Positions 26,175 to 33,875 of a stretch of DNA of 64,000 nucleotides are shown in pieces (position 1 is the first letter of the stretch; every line of letters begins with the position of its first letter). Below the pieces are notes generated by a model. That model was not told where the DNA came from, did no database searches, and saw only the letters and a list, made by a program, of their open reading frames with translations. The position numbers and the translations under genes were made by a program. This stretch comes from JAUIAI01 sp041396685 (GTDB lineage: Bacteria > Pseudomonadota > Gammaproteobacteria > Burkholderiales > Burkholderiaceae_E). The stretch spans positions 1 through 64,000 of the forward strand of contig JAWKYD010000013.1 of NCBI GenBank assembly GCA_041396685.1, read 5' to 3'.

Positions 26175-26740
26175 GCCTGATCAAACCTCATGGTTCTGGT
26201 TCCGCCGGTCGTGTCGGTGCACAGGCGAACACTCAATGACTCGACGGTCTCGGTCGTCCCGCCGCTCTTGGCCAGAAAGGTGAAATCCCGCTGGCCGCCG
26301 ATTGCGATGCCGGTCGGGAAGAAGGTCACGCCGACCCCGCCGCCCGCCGATACGCTCGTGATGCTGCCAACCGTCGTCCAGGTCGGTTGTACCTGCACGA
26401 CACGGTCGCCGGGATTGAATGCGCCGATCGCACCGCCGTCGGCGAGCACGATCCAGCCCTGGGCCCAGTCGCCTGCGCCGCCATTGCAGCGTGGCGCAAG
26501 ATTGTTCGCATTGGTCGAAGGACACACGGTGACCGGAATGCCGCGTTTGATGGACTCGGCCCGCGCCATGCGCAGCGAACTCGCCAAGGCATTGGCCGCG
26601 GACGCAGTCGCGCGCTGGGCACTGAAGTTGGCGAGTTCCGGCAAGCCTGTGGCCAGAAGGATTCCGGTGATCGCGATGACGGTCATCGCCTCGATCAGCG
26701 TGAATCCCCCCATCCGACGACGAACAGGGAATTGCGACAT
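26168..26740 (-). CDS. fimT: GspH/FimT-family pseudopilin
   Basis: A 190-residue minor pilin of the FimT/FimU group. The prepilin site is MGG-FTLIEAMTVIAITG (Glu at +5); the block ASAANALASSLRMARAESIK and the cysteine pair (TVCPSTN and RLCTDT) are typical. It is the first gene of the operon, so the promoter for the pilus-priming genes should lie just upstream. It interacts with the other minor pilins and PilY1 at the pilus tip. Confidence 0.88.
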   Translation of the reverse strand: MSQFPVRRRMGGFTLIEAMTVIAITGILLATGLPELANFSAQRATASAANALASSLRMARAESIKRGIPVTVCPSTNANNLAPRCNGGAGDWAQGWIVLADGGAIGAFNPGDRVVQVQPTWTTVGSITSVSAGGGVGVTFFPTGIAIGGQRDFTFLAKSGGTTETVESLSVRLCTDTTGGTRTMRFDQAC

Positions 26741-27105
26741 GCTTTCCGACCCCGAAGTGACACGAGCAAACAGTATGGGAAATGGGTCCGGAGGTCGCCG
26801 TATCGTCCCGCCGAGCGGTCATCGCGGCCGACCAGCGGCCGTGGGTCCGGGTGTCGTCGGTCGATCGACGTCGCGCCACGATCGAGTGGCTCGGCCATGG
26901 GAACCGACCGTCCGGGCGACTCCCGAGCGCCAGTGGTAGCCGATGCCGAGCCATGATCCAATCGTCGAATCGCTTCGACGCGGTGCCGACGCAACCGCCC
27001 GAAAGCGTCGCAGGCGGGCGCTGTCGGAGACCTGTCGTCGAGCCAAGGCACAAGGCGCAGACCAGCGCCGCTACACTCACCTACGACCGATCGACGGAGA
27101 CCCTC
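26741..27105. other. Divergent promoter region between the pilus operon and tag
   Basis: About 365 bases without a supported gene. It should contain the promoter of fimT-pilVWX-pilY1-pilE on the minus strand and that of tag on the plus strand. No strong sigma70 pair and no sigma54 -24/-12 element was found by eye. Open frames here are high-GC artefacts. Confidence 0.5.
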
Positions 27106-27777
27106 TTGACGCCCGATGCCCCACCTGCCGGACTGCTCCCCGACGAGCAGTCCGGAACCCTGCGCTGCGCCTGGAGCGGGCGCGATCCGGCCTATTGCGC
27201 CTACCACGACCACGAGTGGGGCCGCCCGGTGACCGACGACCGCCGCTTGTTCGAGAAGATCTGCCTGGAAGGCTTCCAGTCGGGTTTGTCATGGCTGACC
27301 ATCCTGCGCAAGCGCGACGCATTCCGAGACGCCTTCGAGAACTTCGACTTCGAGCGCGTGGCGCGTTTCGATTCCCCCCGGGTGCAGACGCTGCTCGCTG
27401 ATGCGCGCATCATCCGCCATCGCGGCAAGATCGAGGCCACTATCAATAACGCCCGGCGCGCGATCGAGATGGCCGAGGCGTTCGGCTCGCTGGCCGCCTA
27501 TTTCTGGAGCTACGAGTCCACCGACGCCGATGTCGACGCCCCCGCCTCGTACGACGAAGTCCGCAGCCGCGTCACCAGCACCGCCGCCCGTGCGATGTCC
27601 AATGATCTCAAGCGGCGCGGCTGGCGCTTCGTCGGACCGACGACCGCATACGCGTTCATGCAGGCGATGGGTCTGGTCAACGACCATGTGGGTGGCTGCC
27701 ATGCACACGGCGAGTGCGCGCGTCTGCGCGCCGAACTCGATCGGCCGGTTCCGCACTGCGCCAGCAAGCGGCAATGA
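27106..27777 (+). CDS. tag: DNA-3-methyladenine glycosylase I
   Basis: Base-excision repair enzyme that removes 3-methyladenine from DNA, about 223 residues. Zinc ligands are visible at both ends: RCAWSGRDPAYCAYHDHEWG at the N-terminus and DHVGGCHAHGEC at the C-terminus. FEKICLEGFQSGLSWLTIL is the core helix block. The start is a TTG at 27106-27108, chosen because GGAG lies six bases upstream and the Tag fold begins shortly after. The frame is open further upstream without similarity. It overlaps the nuclease gene by four bases (ATGA). Confidence 0.9.
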   Translation: MTPDAPPAGLLPDEQSGTLRCAWSGRDPAYCAYHDHEWGRPVTDDRRLFEKICLEGFQSGLSWLTILRKRDAFRDAFENFDFERVARFDSPRVQTLLADARIIRHRGKIEATINNARRAIEMAEAFGSLAAYFWSYESTDADVDAPASYDEVRSRVTSTAARAMSNDLKRRGWRFVGPTTAYAFMQAMGLVNDHVGGCHAHGECARLRAELDRPVPHCASKRQ

Positions 27778-28385
27778 CGGCAGCCGGTGAGGCGCGTTCC
27801 GTGGCGCGAACACTGTTCTCGATCGCCACTGCATCGGCGACGCGCCGACGCGTGTTGCTGGTCCTGGTCGGTTCGATGGGCGTTGCCTGTCGCCCTGGCG
27901 CCGGCGACGTCGGCGCGACCGACTCGGAACGACCCGCGGGTCCGGTCGGACCGCTACGCATCGGCCGCGTGGCCGATGGCGACAGCTTCGAACTCTTCGA
28001 TGCCGCCGGCCGGCCATGGCGGGTGCGGCTCGCCGGCATAGACGCTCCGGAACGATCGCAGGCCTACGGCCTGGAAGCCCGGCAACGCCTCGTCAAGCTG
28101 CTGGGCGACGGCTCGCAATTGCGCGTGCAGCCATTGAAAAAGGATGTCTACGGCCGCTTGGTAGCCGATCTCGTCGTGCGCGGCGAGGATGTCGGTCGAG
28201 CCATGCTCGCGGCCGGCGCGGCCTGGCACTTCCGGCGCTATGCGAACGAACAACCTGCAGACCAGCGGCAACGCTATGCGGCTGCCGAACGCGAGGCCCG
28301 TGCGCGCGGGCTCGGCCTATGGCGCGACCCGAAACCCGAACCGCCGTGGGACTACCGCGCGAGGCGGCGGCGCACGGACTCATAG
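27774..28385 (+). CDS. Thermonuclease (SNase)-family lipoprotein
   Basis: A 203-residue secreted nuclease-like protein. The N-terminus has an arginine-rich stretch, a hydrophobic segment and a lipobox (GVAC, Cys39), so it is probably a lipoprotein. The SNase domain runs from about residue 60: VADGDSFELF, VRLAGIDAPE with the catalytic Arg/Asp/Glu, and KKDVYGRLVADL. Homologues are calcium-dependent phosphodiesterases or catalytically reduced relatives. Start and stop codons couple it to tag. Its 3' end overlaps the convergent rlmB by 34 bases. Confidence 0.82.
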   Translation: MTAAGEARSVARTLFSIATASATRRRVLLVLVGSMGVACRPGAGDVGATDSERPAGPVGPLRIGRVADGDSFELFDAAGRPWRVRLAGIDAPERSQAYGLEARQRLVKLLGDGSQLRVQPLKKDVYGRLVADLVVRGEDVGRAMLAAGAAWHFRRYANEQPADQRQRYAAAEREARARGLGLWRDPKPEPPWDYRARRRRTDS

Positions 28386-29080
28386 AGCGCCACTCCGGCC
28401 GCCACCGAGACATTGAGGCTGCTGATCGCCCCTTGCATCGGAATGGCACCAAGAAAGTCGCAGCGCTCCCGAGTCAGGCGACGCAGTCCCCTTCCCTCCG
28501 CTCCCAGTACCCAGGCAACCGACTCCGGCAGGTCGAGCTCGAACAGATTCTGGCCGGCGTCGTCAGTCATGCCAACCGTCCAGATGCCCGCCTCCTGAAG
28601 CTGGTCCATGGCCCGCGCCAGGTTGGTCACCATGACATACGGCACGGATTCGGCAGCGCCGCTCGCGGTCTGCACCGCGACATCCGTGAGCTGGCAGGCA
28701 TGATCCTTGGGCGCGATGACCGCGTGCGCCCCGGCACCGTCCGCCACCCGCAGACAGGCGCCCAGATTGCGCGGGTCGGTGACACCGTCGAGGATCAGCA
28801 ACAGCGCCGGGCCGTCGATGTCCGCGATCAGCGATTCCAGGGTAGGCGGCTCGAACGCCGCCTCGGCGAAGGCGACCACGCCCTGATGGCGGCGGCTACG
28901 GCCCAGCCTGTCGAGCCGCTTGGATTCGACCTGCAACAGCCTCACACCCGCCTGTTCGGCTCGGCGCAGCAGCTCGGCCATGCGCGGATCGTTGCGCGTC
29001 TGGTCGACGTAGAGTTCGGTGATCGTCTCGGGCGCACGCTTCAGTCGCCCGATGACAGCATGGAAACCAACCAGCAACAT
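28352..29080 (-). CDS. rlmB: 23S rRNA (guanosine-2'-O-)-methyltransferase RlmB
   Basis: A 242-residue SPOUT methyltransferase that methylates G2251 of 23S rRNA. The N-terminal substrate-binding domain is MLLVGFHAVIGRLKRAPETI. The knot motifs are LILDGVTDPRNLGACLRVAD, VLGAEGRGLRRLTRE and IPMQGAISSLNVSVAAGVAL. Length and motifs are full. It follows rnr by 27 bases, the common rnr-rlmB pair, and is probably cotranscribed. Confidence 0.93.
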   Translation of the reverse strand: MLLVGFHAVIGRLKRAPETITELYVDQTRNDPRMAELLRRAEQAGVRLLQVESKRLDRLGRSRRHQGVVAFAEAAFEPPTLESLIADIDGPALLLILDGVTDPRNLGACLRVADGAGAHAVIAPKDHACQLTDVAVQTASGAAESVPYVMVTNLARAMDQLQEAGIWTVGMTDDAGQNLFELDLPESVAWVLGAEGRGLRRLTRERCDFLGAIPMQGAISSLNVSVAAGVALYESVRRRLAR

Positions 29081-29107
29081 GTCAGCAGTCCGCTCCGGAC
29101 GAGTTGA

Positions 29108-31573
29108 TCATCGGCGTCCGCGACGCGGTGTCCGCGAGCGCCCCGACGACGGGCGCGACGCGCTCTTGCGCGGCTTGGCTCGGCCCTTCTGGCGCGCCAC
29201 CCTCGCGTCACGAACGCTCGCGTCGGGTGCCGGCGCTGCCTTGCGGGGCTTCTTGCGGGGCGGGTTCTCACCGTTTCCGCGGGCGACGGAGCCGTCGCCG
29301 GCCACCAGGCGGAACTCGATGCGGCGCGCCTCGAGATCGACCCTCGCCACCTGCACCGTGATCGCATCGGTCAGCCGGAAACGCAAGCCGGTGCGCTCGC
29401 CGCGCAGCTCATGCCCGGCCTCGTTGTAGCGGAAATACTCGCTCCCAAGTTCCGAGACGTGTACGAGCCCCTCGACATAGAGCGCATCGAGCGTGACGAA
29501 CACACCGAACGGAGCGACCCCCGTGATGCGCCCCTGATACTCGTCGCCCACCCGGTCGCGCATGTACTGCGCCTTCAGCCAGGCCTGCACGTCGCGCGAA
29601 GCGTCGTCGGCCCGCCGTTCGTTGACCGAACAGGTGGCCCCGATCGCCTGCCATCGCTCGTGGAGGCGGTTCGCGTGCCCCCGGGCATCACCGATGTCGG
29701 CCGCGCGGCCTCGCCGGCCACGGGTCATTGCGGGAGCCGGCTCATCGCCAGACTCGGCCGGCAGAGGCTCGGGCTCGTAACGCTCGTCCGCCAGCAGCGC
29801 CTTGATGACACGGTGCACGAGCAGATCCGGGTAGCGGCGGATCGGCGACGTGAAGTGCGTGTACGCCGGATAGGCCAAGCCGAAATGTCCGGCATTGTCC
29901 GGACTATAGATCGCCTGCTGCATCGAGCGCAGGATCATGGTCTGCAACAGCAAGGTGTCCGGTCGATTGGCGATCCGGCGCGTCAAGTCAGCGAAATCCG
30001 CCGGTTCGGGGGAATCATCGCCCCCCAGACTCAGGCCGGTGGATTTCAGGAAAACCTTCAACTGAGCGAGCTTCTCGGGAGTCGGGCCCTCGTGGATTCG
30101 ATACAGGCATGGATGCTTTCGCCGACGCACCAGATCTGCCGCACAAACGTTCGCTGCCAGCATGGCCTCTTCGATCAGCCGGTGCGCATCATTGCGGACC
30201 ACGGGAACGATGCGTGTGATGCGACCGGCCTGATCACACTCGATACGAGTCTCGGTGGACTCGAACTCGAGTGCACCGCGTTCACCGCGGGCCGCCAGCA
30301 GGACGCGAAATACGTCGGCCAACGCAAACAACCTTTGCTCGAGCGCCGCATCGTCGAGCAGGCGCACGGCATCGGGACGCTCGCTGGCCGCCTGCCGCCG
30401 CCCCGACAGGAAACCCCAGGCCTCATCGTAGGTGACGCGTGCAGCCGAATGAATGACCGCCTCGTAGAACTGGTACGCGCGCACCTTGCCGGCCTCAGTG
30501 ACGACCATGTCGCAGACCATCACCAGTCGATCGCAGGCCGGGTTCAACGAGCAAAGACCGTTGGACAGCTTCTCCGGCAACATCGGAATCACCCGACGCG
30601 GGAAGTAAACCGACGTGGTTCGCTCGGCTGCCGCTGCGTCGAGCTGCGATCCGGGCTGCACGTAGTGCGACACGTCGGCAATCGCAACCAGCAGACGAAA
30701 ACCACTGCGGCGAGCCTTCTTTCCCGAACTCAGACGCGGCTCGCAATAGACCGCGTCGTCGAAGTCGCGCGCATCCGCCCCGTCGATGGTGATGAAGGGC
30801 ACATCGCGCAAGTCGATGCGACCAGCGACGTCGCGATCGTCGAGTTGATCGGGCAAGGCGTCGCTTTCGGCCAGCGCGCCGGCGTCGAACTCATGCGGCA
30901 CGTCGAACTTGCGAACCGCGATCTCGATTTCCATGCCAGGGTCGCCGAGGTCACCGAGCACCTCGCGGATCTGGCCGATCGGCTGCAATTGGCGCGTCGG
31001 CGGCTCGATGACCTCGCAGGTGACGACCTGGCCGTGGGCTGCCCCGCCCGTATGCCCGGGTGCGATCAGGATGTCGTGCTTGATGCGATTGTCCTCGGGC
31101 ACCACGATGGCCACACCGCGCTCGTTCAGGAACCGCCCGACGAGCAATCGATTGGCGCGCTCGGTGACCTCGACGATCGCCGCCTCCTCGCGCCCGCGGG
31201 AATCCGTGCCGGCCACCTTGACCAGCACCCGGTCGCCGTGCATGACCTTGTCCATTTGCGGCGGCGGCAGGAACAGATCGGGACCGCTTTCGTCGCGGCG
31301 CACGAATCCGAAACCGTCGCGATGGCCGATCACCCTGCCCGCGATGAAGTCGAGCCGGCTGGCCAGCAACAGCACGCCCTTGCGATTGGGCAGCAGTTGC
31401 CCGTCGCGCTCCATGGCCGCCAGACGCCGCTCGAGTATCTGCCGCCGCTCGGGCTCGAGCACGCCCAGGCGCTCGGCCAAGGCATCGGGGGTCATCGGAC
31501 GATCGGCCGCACGCAGGGTTTCGAGAATCTTCTCGCGGGTGGGCGGCGCCCACGCCCGTTCGAGCGTCACCAT
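29108..31573 (-). CDS. rnr: Ribonuclease R
   Basis: Processive 3'-5' exoribonuclease for structured RNA, rRNA quality control and tmRNA-related decay, about 821 residues. It has an N-terminal winged helix (REKILETLRAADRPMTPDAL), cold-shock domains, an RNB catalytic domain with the metal-binding ITIDGADARDFDDAVY motif, and a C-terminal S1 domain (GRITGVAPFGVFVTLD). A basic tail rich in Arg, Lys and Ser closes it. The ATG at 31571-31573 was chosen; a TTG eight codons upstream is an alternative. Confidence 0.93.
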   Translation of the reverse strand: MVTLERAWAPPTREKILETLRAADRPMTPDALAERLGVLEPERRQILERRLAAMERDGQLLPNRKGVLLLASRLDFIAGRVIGHRDGFGFVRRDESGPDLFLPPPQMDKVMHGDRVLVKVAGTDSRGREEAAIVEVTERANRLLVGRFLNERGVAIVVPEDNRIKHDILIAPGHTGGAAHGQVVTCEVIEPPTRQLQPIGQIREVLGDLGDPGMEIEIAVRKFDVPHEFDAGALAESDALPDQLDDRDVAGRIDLRDVPFITIDGADARDFDDAVYCEPRLSSGKKARRSGFRLLVAIADVSHYVQPGSQLDAAAAERTTSVYFPRRVIPMLPEKLSNGLCSLNPACDRLVMVCDMVVTEAGKVRAYQFYEAVIHSAARVTYDEAWGFLSGRRQAASERPDAVRLLDDAALEQRLFALADVFRVLLAARGERGALEFESTETRIECDQAGRITRIVPVVRNDAHRLIEEAMLAANVCAADLVRRRKHPCLYRIHEGPTPEKLAQLKVFLKSTGLSLGGDDSPEPADFADLTRRIANRPDTLLLQTMILRSMQQAIYSPDNAGHFGLAYPAYTHFTSPIRRYPDLLVHRVIKALLADERYEPEPLPAESGDEPAPAMTRGRRGRAADIGDARGHANRLHERWQAIGATCSVNERRADDASRDVQAWLKAQYMRDRVGDEYQGRITGVAPFGVFVTLDALYVEGLVHVSELGSEYFRYNEAGHELRGERTGLRFRLTDAITVQVARVDLEARRIEFRLVAGDGSVARGNGENPPRKKPRKAAPAPDASVRDARVARQKGRAKPRKSASRPSSGRSRTPRRGRR

Positions 31574-31649
31574 TGAACGATCATCCTGCGCATCCAAACG
31601 ATCCGGTCATGCATCGTCGCGTGCTTACGATCGCGCCCGATGGCCAGAT

Positions 31650-31677
31650 TTGACAAATCGCCCCGCATCATTAAACT
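31650..31677 (+). promoter_or_regulatory. Sigma70 promoter for tRNA-Leu
   Basis: TTGACA (31650-31655, perfect), a 16-base spacer, then TAAACT (31672-31677). It points toward the tRNA gene, which begins 82 bases further on. It lies in the space divergent to rnr. Confidence 0.6.
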
Positions 31678-31759
31678 TCGCCTCTCTTTGGCCCGAGCGG
31701 GGCCACGTTTGTGCAGATCATAACGCCCAAGCGAATCCCGCCCGCCGGCCCGGGAATCA

Positions 31760-31846
31760 GCCCAGATGGCGGAATTGGTAGACGCGCTAGGTTCAGGTCC
31801 TAGTGGTGGAAACACTGTGGAGGTTCGAGTCCTCTTCTGGGCACCA
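31760..31846 (+). tRNA. tRNA-Leu, anticodon CAG
   Basis: An 87-base class II tRNA with encoded CCA. The acceptor arms are GCCCAGA and TCTGGGC. The anticodon stem CTAGG/CCTAG closes the loop TTCAGGT, giving anticodon CAG for CUG codons. The variable arm is long, as in tRNA-Leu. The D-arm (GGCGGAATTGGTAGACGC) and T-arm (GGAGGTTCGAGTCCTC) are standard. Confidence 0.95.
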
Positions 31847-31913
31847 GTTACAAAAGGCCGACGACAGTCGGCCTTTTCTATTTCGAGGCCCAGAAAGCAA
31901 AGCACCTGCGTGC
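31826..31913. repeat. 88-bp direct repeat, copy 1 (tRNA-Leu 3' end plus terminator)
   Basis: Begins inside the T-arm of tRNA-Leu, covers the acceptor end with CCA, the bidirectional terminator and some downstream bases. The same sequence recurs 147 bases later with about seven mismatches and no gaps. Confidence 0.9.
31852..31877. terminator. Bidirectional terminator after tRNA-Leu (copy 1)
   Basis: AAAAGGCCGAC, a GACA loop, then GTCGGCCTTTT: an 11-bp perfect stem with A/T ends so that it can act on both strands. It starts five bases after the tRNA CCA. Confidence 0.85.
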
Positions 31914-31972
31914 TTTGCGTGAGGACGAGAAGGGCCCGGCCTACCAGCCGGGCCGGGCCGGCGGAACGTGGG

Positions 31973-32060
31973 CGAGTCCTCTTCTGGGCACCAAATACAA
32001 AAGGCCGACGACAGTCGGCCTTTTCCATGCTCAGGCCCAGAAAGCAAAGCACCTGCGTGC
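31973..32060. repeat. 88-bp direct repeat, copy 2 (orphan tRNA-Leu 3' end plus terminator)
   Basis: About 92% identical to 31826-31913. It contains the last 21 bases of the tRNA including CCA but no tRNA body upstream. It ends one base before the stop codon of the phosphoribosyltransferase gene. Confidence 0.9.
31999..32024. terminator. Bidirectional terminator, copy 2, ending the purA operon
   Basis: The same 11-bp stem and loop as at 31852-31877. On the minus strand it lies about 38 bases past the phosphoribosyltransferase stop and so probably ends the long hfq-to-purA transcript; on the plus strand it backs up the tRNA terminator. Confidence 0.85.
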
Positions 32061-32061
32061 G

Positions 32062-32568
32062 TCACCCCCACCGCGCCTTGAGGTCGGACGGACCCAGGTG
32101 GTCATAGACCTCGAACGGCTGGTGGATCCACGGATTCGTCGGCAGCACCTCGAGCTCGTAATCGGGCACGGTCTCGGAAATCCCCTTGCGCCAGATGACG
32201 GCGCTGCGAATCTCCTGCAACTGCGAGTGCCGCGCAAGCAACTCTTCCTGGACGCTCTTCAGGGTCTGCCCGCTATCGGCCAGATCATCGACCAGCAGCC
32301 ATCGCGGCCCGGGTAGTTCCTGCGCGCTGGTCAGGTGCTCGGAAATGTACAGGCGGCTTTGCAGCATGCCCGCCTTCTCCCGGTACGAGCTGGTGAACAA
32401 GACACCAAGCGGCTTTCGAAACACGCGCGAGAGCACGTCGCCGGGGCGCAACCCGCCGCGCGCCAGGCAGACGATCGCATCGAAGTCCCAGCCCGAGTCC
32501 CAGATGCGAACCGCAAGCTTCTCGATGAGGCGGTTGTACTCGTCCCAGGAGACGTGGAGATCGTTCAT
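32062..32568 (-). CDS. Phosphoribosyltransferase domain protein
   Basis: A 168-residue type I phosphoribosyltransferase. The PRPP-binding loop is WLLVDDLADSGQTL; the N-terminal block DFDAIVCLARGGLRPGDVL is the usual beta-strand and pyrophosphate loop. Such genes next to purA in Betaproteobacteria are annotated as purine PRTases (Hpt/Gpt-like), but the base specificity is not clear from sequence. It overlaps purA by four bases and is the last gene of the operon. An intact terminator copy follows. Confidence 0.85.
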   Translation of the reverse strand: MNDLHVSWDEYNRLIEKLAVRIWDSGWDFDAIVCLARGGLRPGDVLSRVFRKPLGVLFTSSYREKAGMLQSRLYISEHLTSAQELPGPRWLLVDDLADSGQTLKSVQEELLARHSQLQEIRSAVIWRKGISETVPDYELEVLPTNPWIHQPFEVYDHLGPSDLKARWG

Positions 32569-33875
32569 CGGGACTCCCGCGCGATTTCATATGGATGCCG
32601 ACGCAGAATGGTCTGGTCGCGCTCGGGTCCGGTCGACACGATGTCGATCGGCACCCCGATCAGATGCTGCAGGCGTTCGATGTAAGCACGCGCCGCACGC
32701 GGCAGATCGTCGTAGGCGGTGACACCGAAGGTGTTGTCGCGCCAGCCCGGCATGGTCTCGTAGATCGGTTCGCAGCGCGCGAGGGAATCCGCACCAAGCG
32801 GCAGCAGGTCGACCTCACGGTCATCGAGCCGATAGCCGGTGCAGATCTGGACCTCGTCGAGCTCGTCGAGAACATCGAGTTTGGTCAGGCACAGCGATCC
32901 AACCCCGTTGATCTGCACCGAACGGCGCAGCGCGGGGATGTCGAACCAGCCGCAGCGCCGCGGACGGCCCGTGACGGACCCGAACTCTTTGCCGCGGGTG
33001 GCCAGGCTGGCACCGATGTCGTCGTGCAACTCGGTCGGAAACGGACCCGAGCCCACCCGCGTCGTGTAAGCCTTCACGATGCCGAGCACCAGACCAAGCG
33101 CGCCCGGGCCGACTCCGGCGCCGGCCGCTGCTGCGCCGGCGACGCAGTTCGAACTCGTGACATACGGGTAGGTGCCGTGATCGACGTCGAGCAGGACACC
33201 TTGCGCGCCCTCGAACAAGAGCTTCTTGTCTTGTTGAAGCGCCTCGTAGAGCAAGGCGGGGACGTCGGCGACCAAGGGCTTGATCTGCTCCGCCTGATGA
33301 AGGACCTGATCGGCCACGGAGTCCGGATCGAGCGGCTCGGCGCCGAGCATCTTTTCGAGCACGAAATTGTGCAACTCGAGATTCTCGGCCACCCGCGCGC
33401 GAAAACGCTCGGGCTCGAACAGATCGTGCACGCGCAGGGCGCGTCGACCGACCTTGTCCTCGTAGGCAGGACCGATGCCCCGGCCGGTCGTGCCGATACG
33501 TGCCTCGCCCCGCTGTCGCTCACGCGCCTGGTCGAGTGCAACGTGATAGGGAAGGATCAGCGGGCACGCCTGACTGATGCGCAGCCGCTCTCGAACACGA
33601 ACGCCCGCCGCCTCGAGTTCGGCAATCTCTTCCAGCAGCGCCGAGGGCGACAACACCACGCCGTTGCCGATGTAGCAAGTGACGTTCTCGCGCAGGATGC
33701 CCGACGGGATCAAGCGCAATACCTGCCGACGATCGCCGATCACGAGCGTGTGGCCGGCATTGTGACCGCCCTGAAAGCGTACGACGCCATCGACCGACTC
33801 GGTCAGCCAGTCGACGATCTTGCCCTTGCCTTCATCGCCCCACTGCGTGCCGATGATCACCACGCTCTTGCTCAT
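32565..33875 (-). CDS. purA: Adenylosuccinate synthetase
   Basis: Joins IMP and aspartate with GTP to form adenylosuccinate, the first step to AMP; cytoplasmic, 436 residues. The N-terminal GTP loop is IIGTQWGDEGKGKIVDWL, and the His41 region FQGGHNAGHTLV follows. The NKxD-like block TKLDVLDELDEV and the substrate loop TTRVGSGPFPTEL are present. The ATG at 33873-33875 overlaps the hisZ stop by four bases, so the longer open frame upstream is ignored. Gene order hisZ-purA-PRTase is typical of Betaproteobacteria. Confidence 0.96.
   Translation of the reverse strand: MSKSVVIIGTQWGDEGKGKIVDWLTESVDGVVRFQGGHNAGHTLVIGDRRQVLRLIPSGILRENVTCYIGNGVVLSPSALLEEIAELEAAGVRVRERLRISQACPLILPYHVALDQARERQRGEARIGTTGRGIGPAYEDKVGRRALRVHDLFEPERFRARVAENLELHNFVLEKMLGAEPLDPDSVADQVLHQAEQIKPLVADVPALLYEALQQDKKLLFEGAQGVLLDVDHGTYPYVTSSNCVAGAAAAGAGVGPGALGLVLGIVKAYTTRVGSGPFPTELHDDIGASLATRGKEFGSVTGRPRRCGWFDIPALRRSVQINGVGSLCLTKLDVLDELDEVQICTGYRLDDREVDLLPLGADSLARCEPIYETMPGWRDNTFGVTAYDDLPRAARAYIERLQHLIGVPIDIVSTGPERDQTILRRHPYEIARESR

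Noticed and set aside
26741..26800. Sigma54 promoter for the minor pilin operon
   Set aside because: TTTGCT is present upstream of fimT, but no GG at the correct distance was found.
31567..32052. Minus-strand open frame with an internally repeated peptide
   Set aside because: It is antisense to tRNA-Leu and its 3' duplication. The repeat in the peptide comes from the DNA duplication; such frames opposite tRNA-Leu are known false genes.
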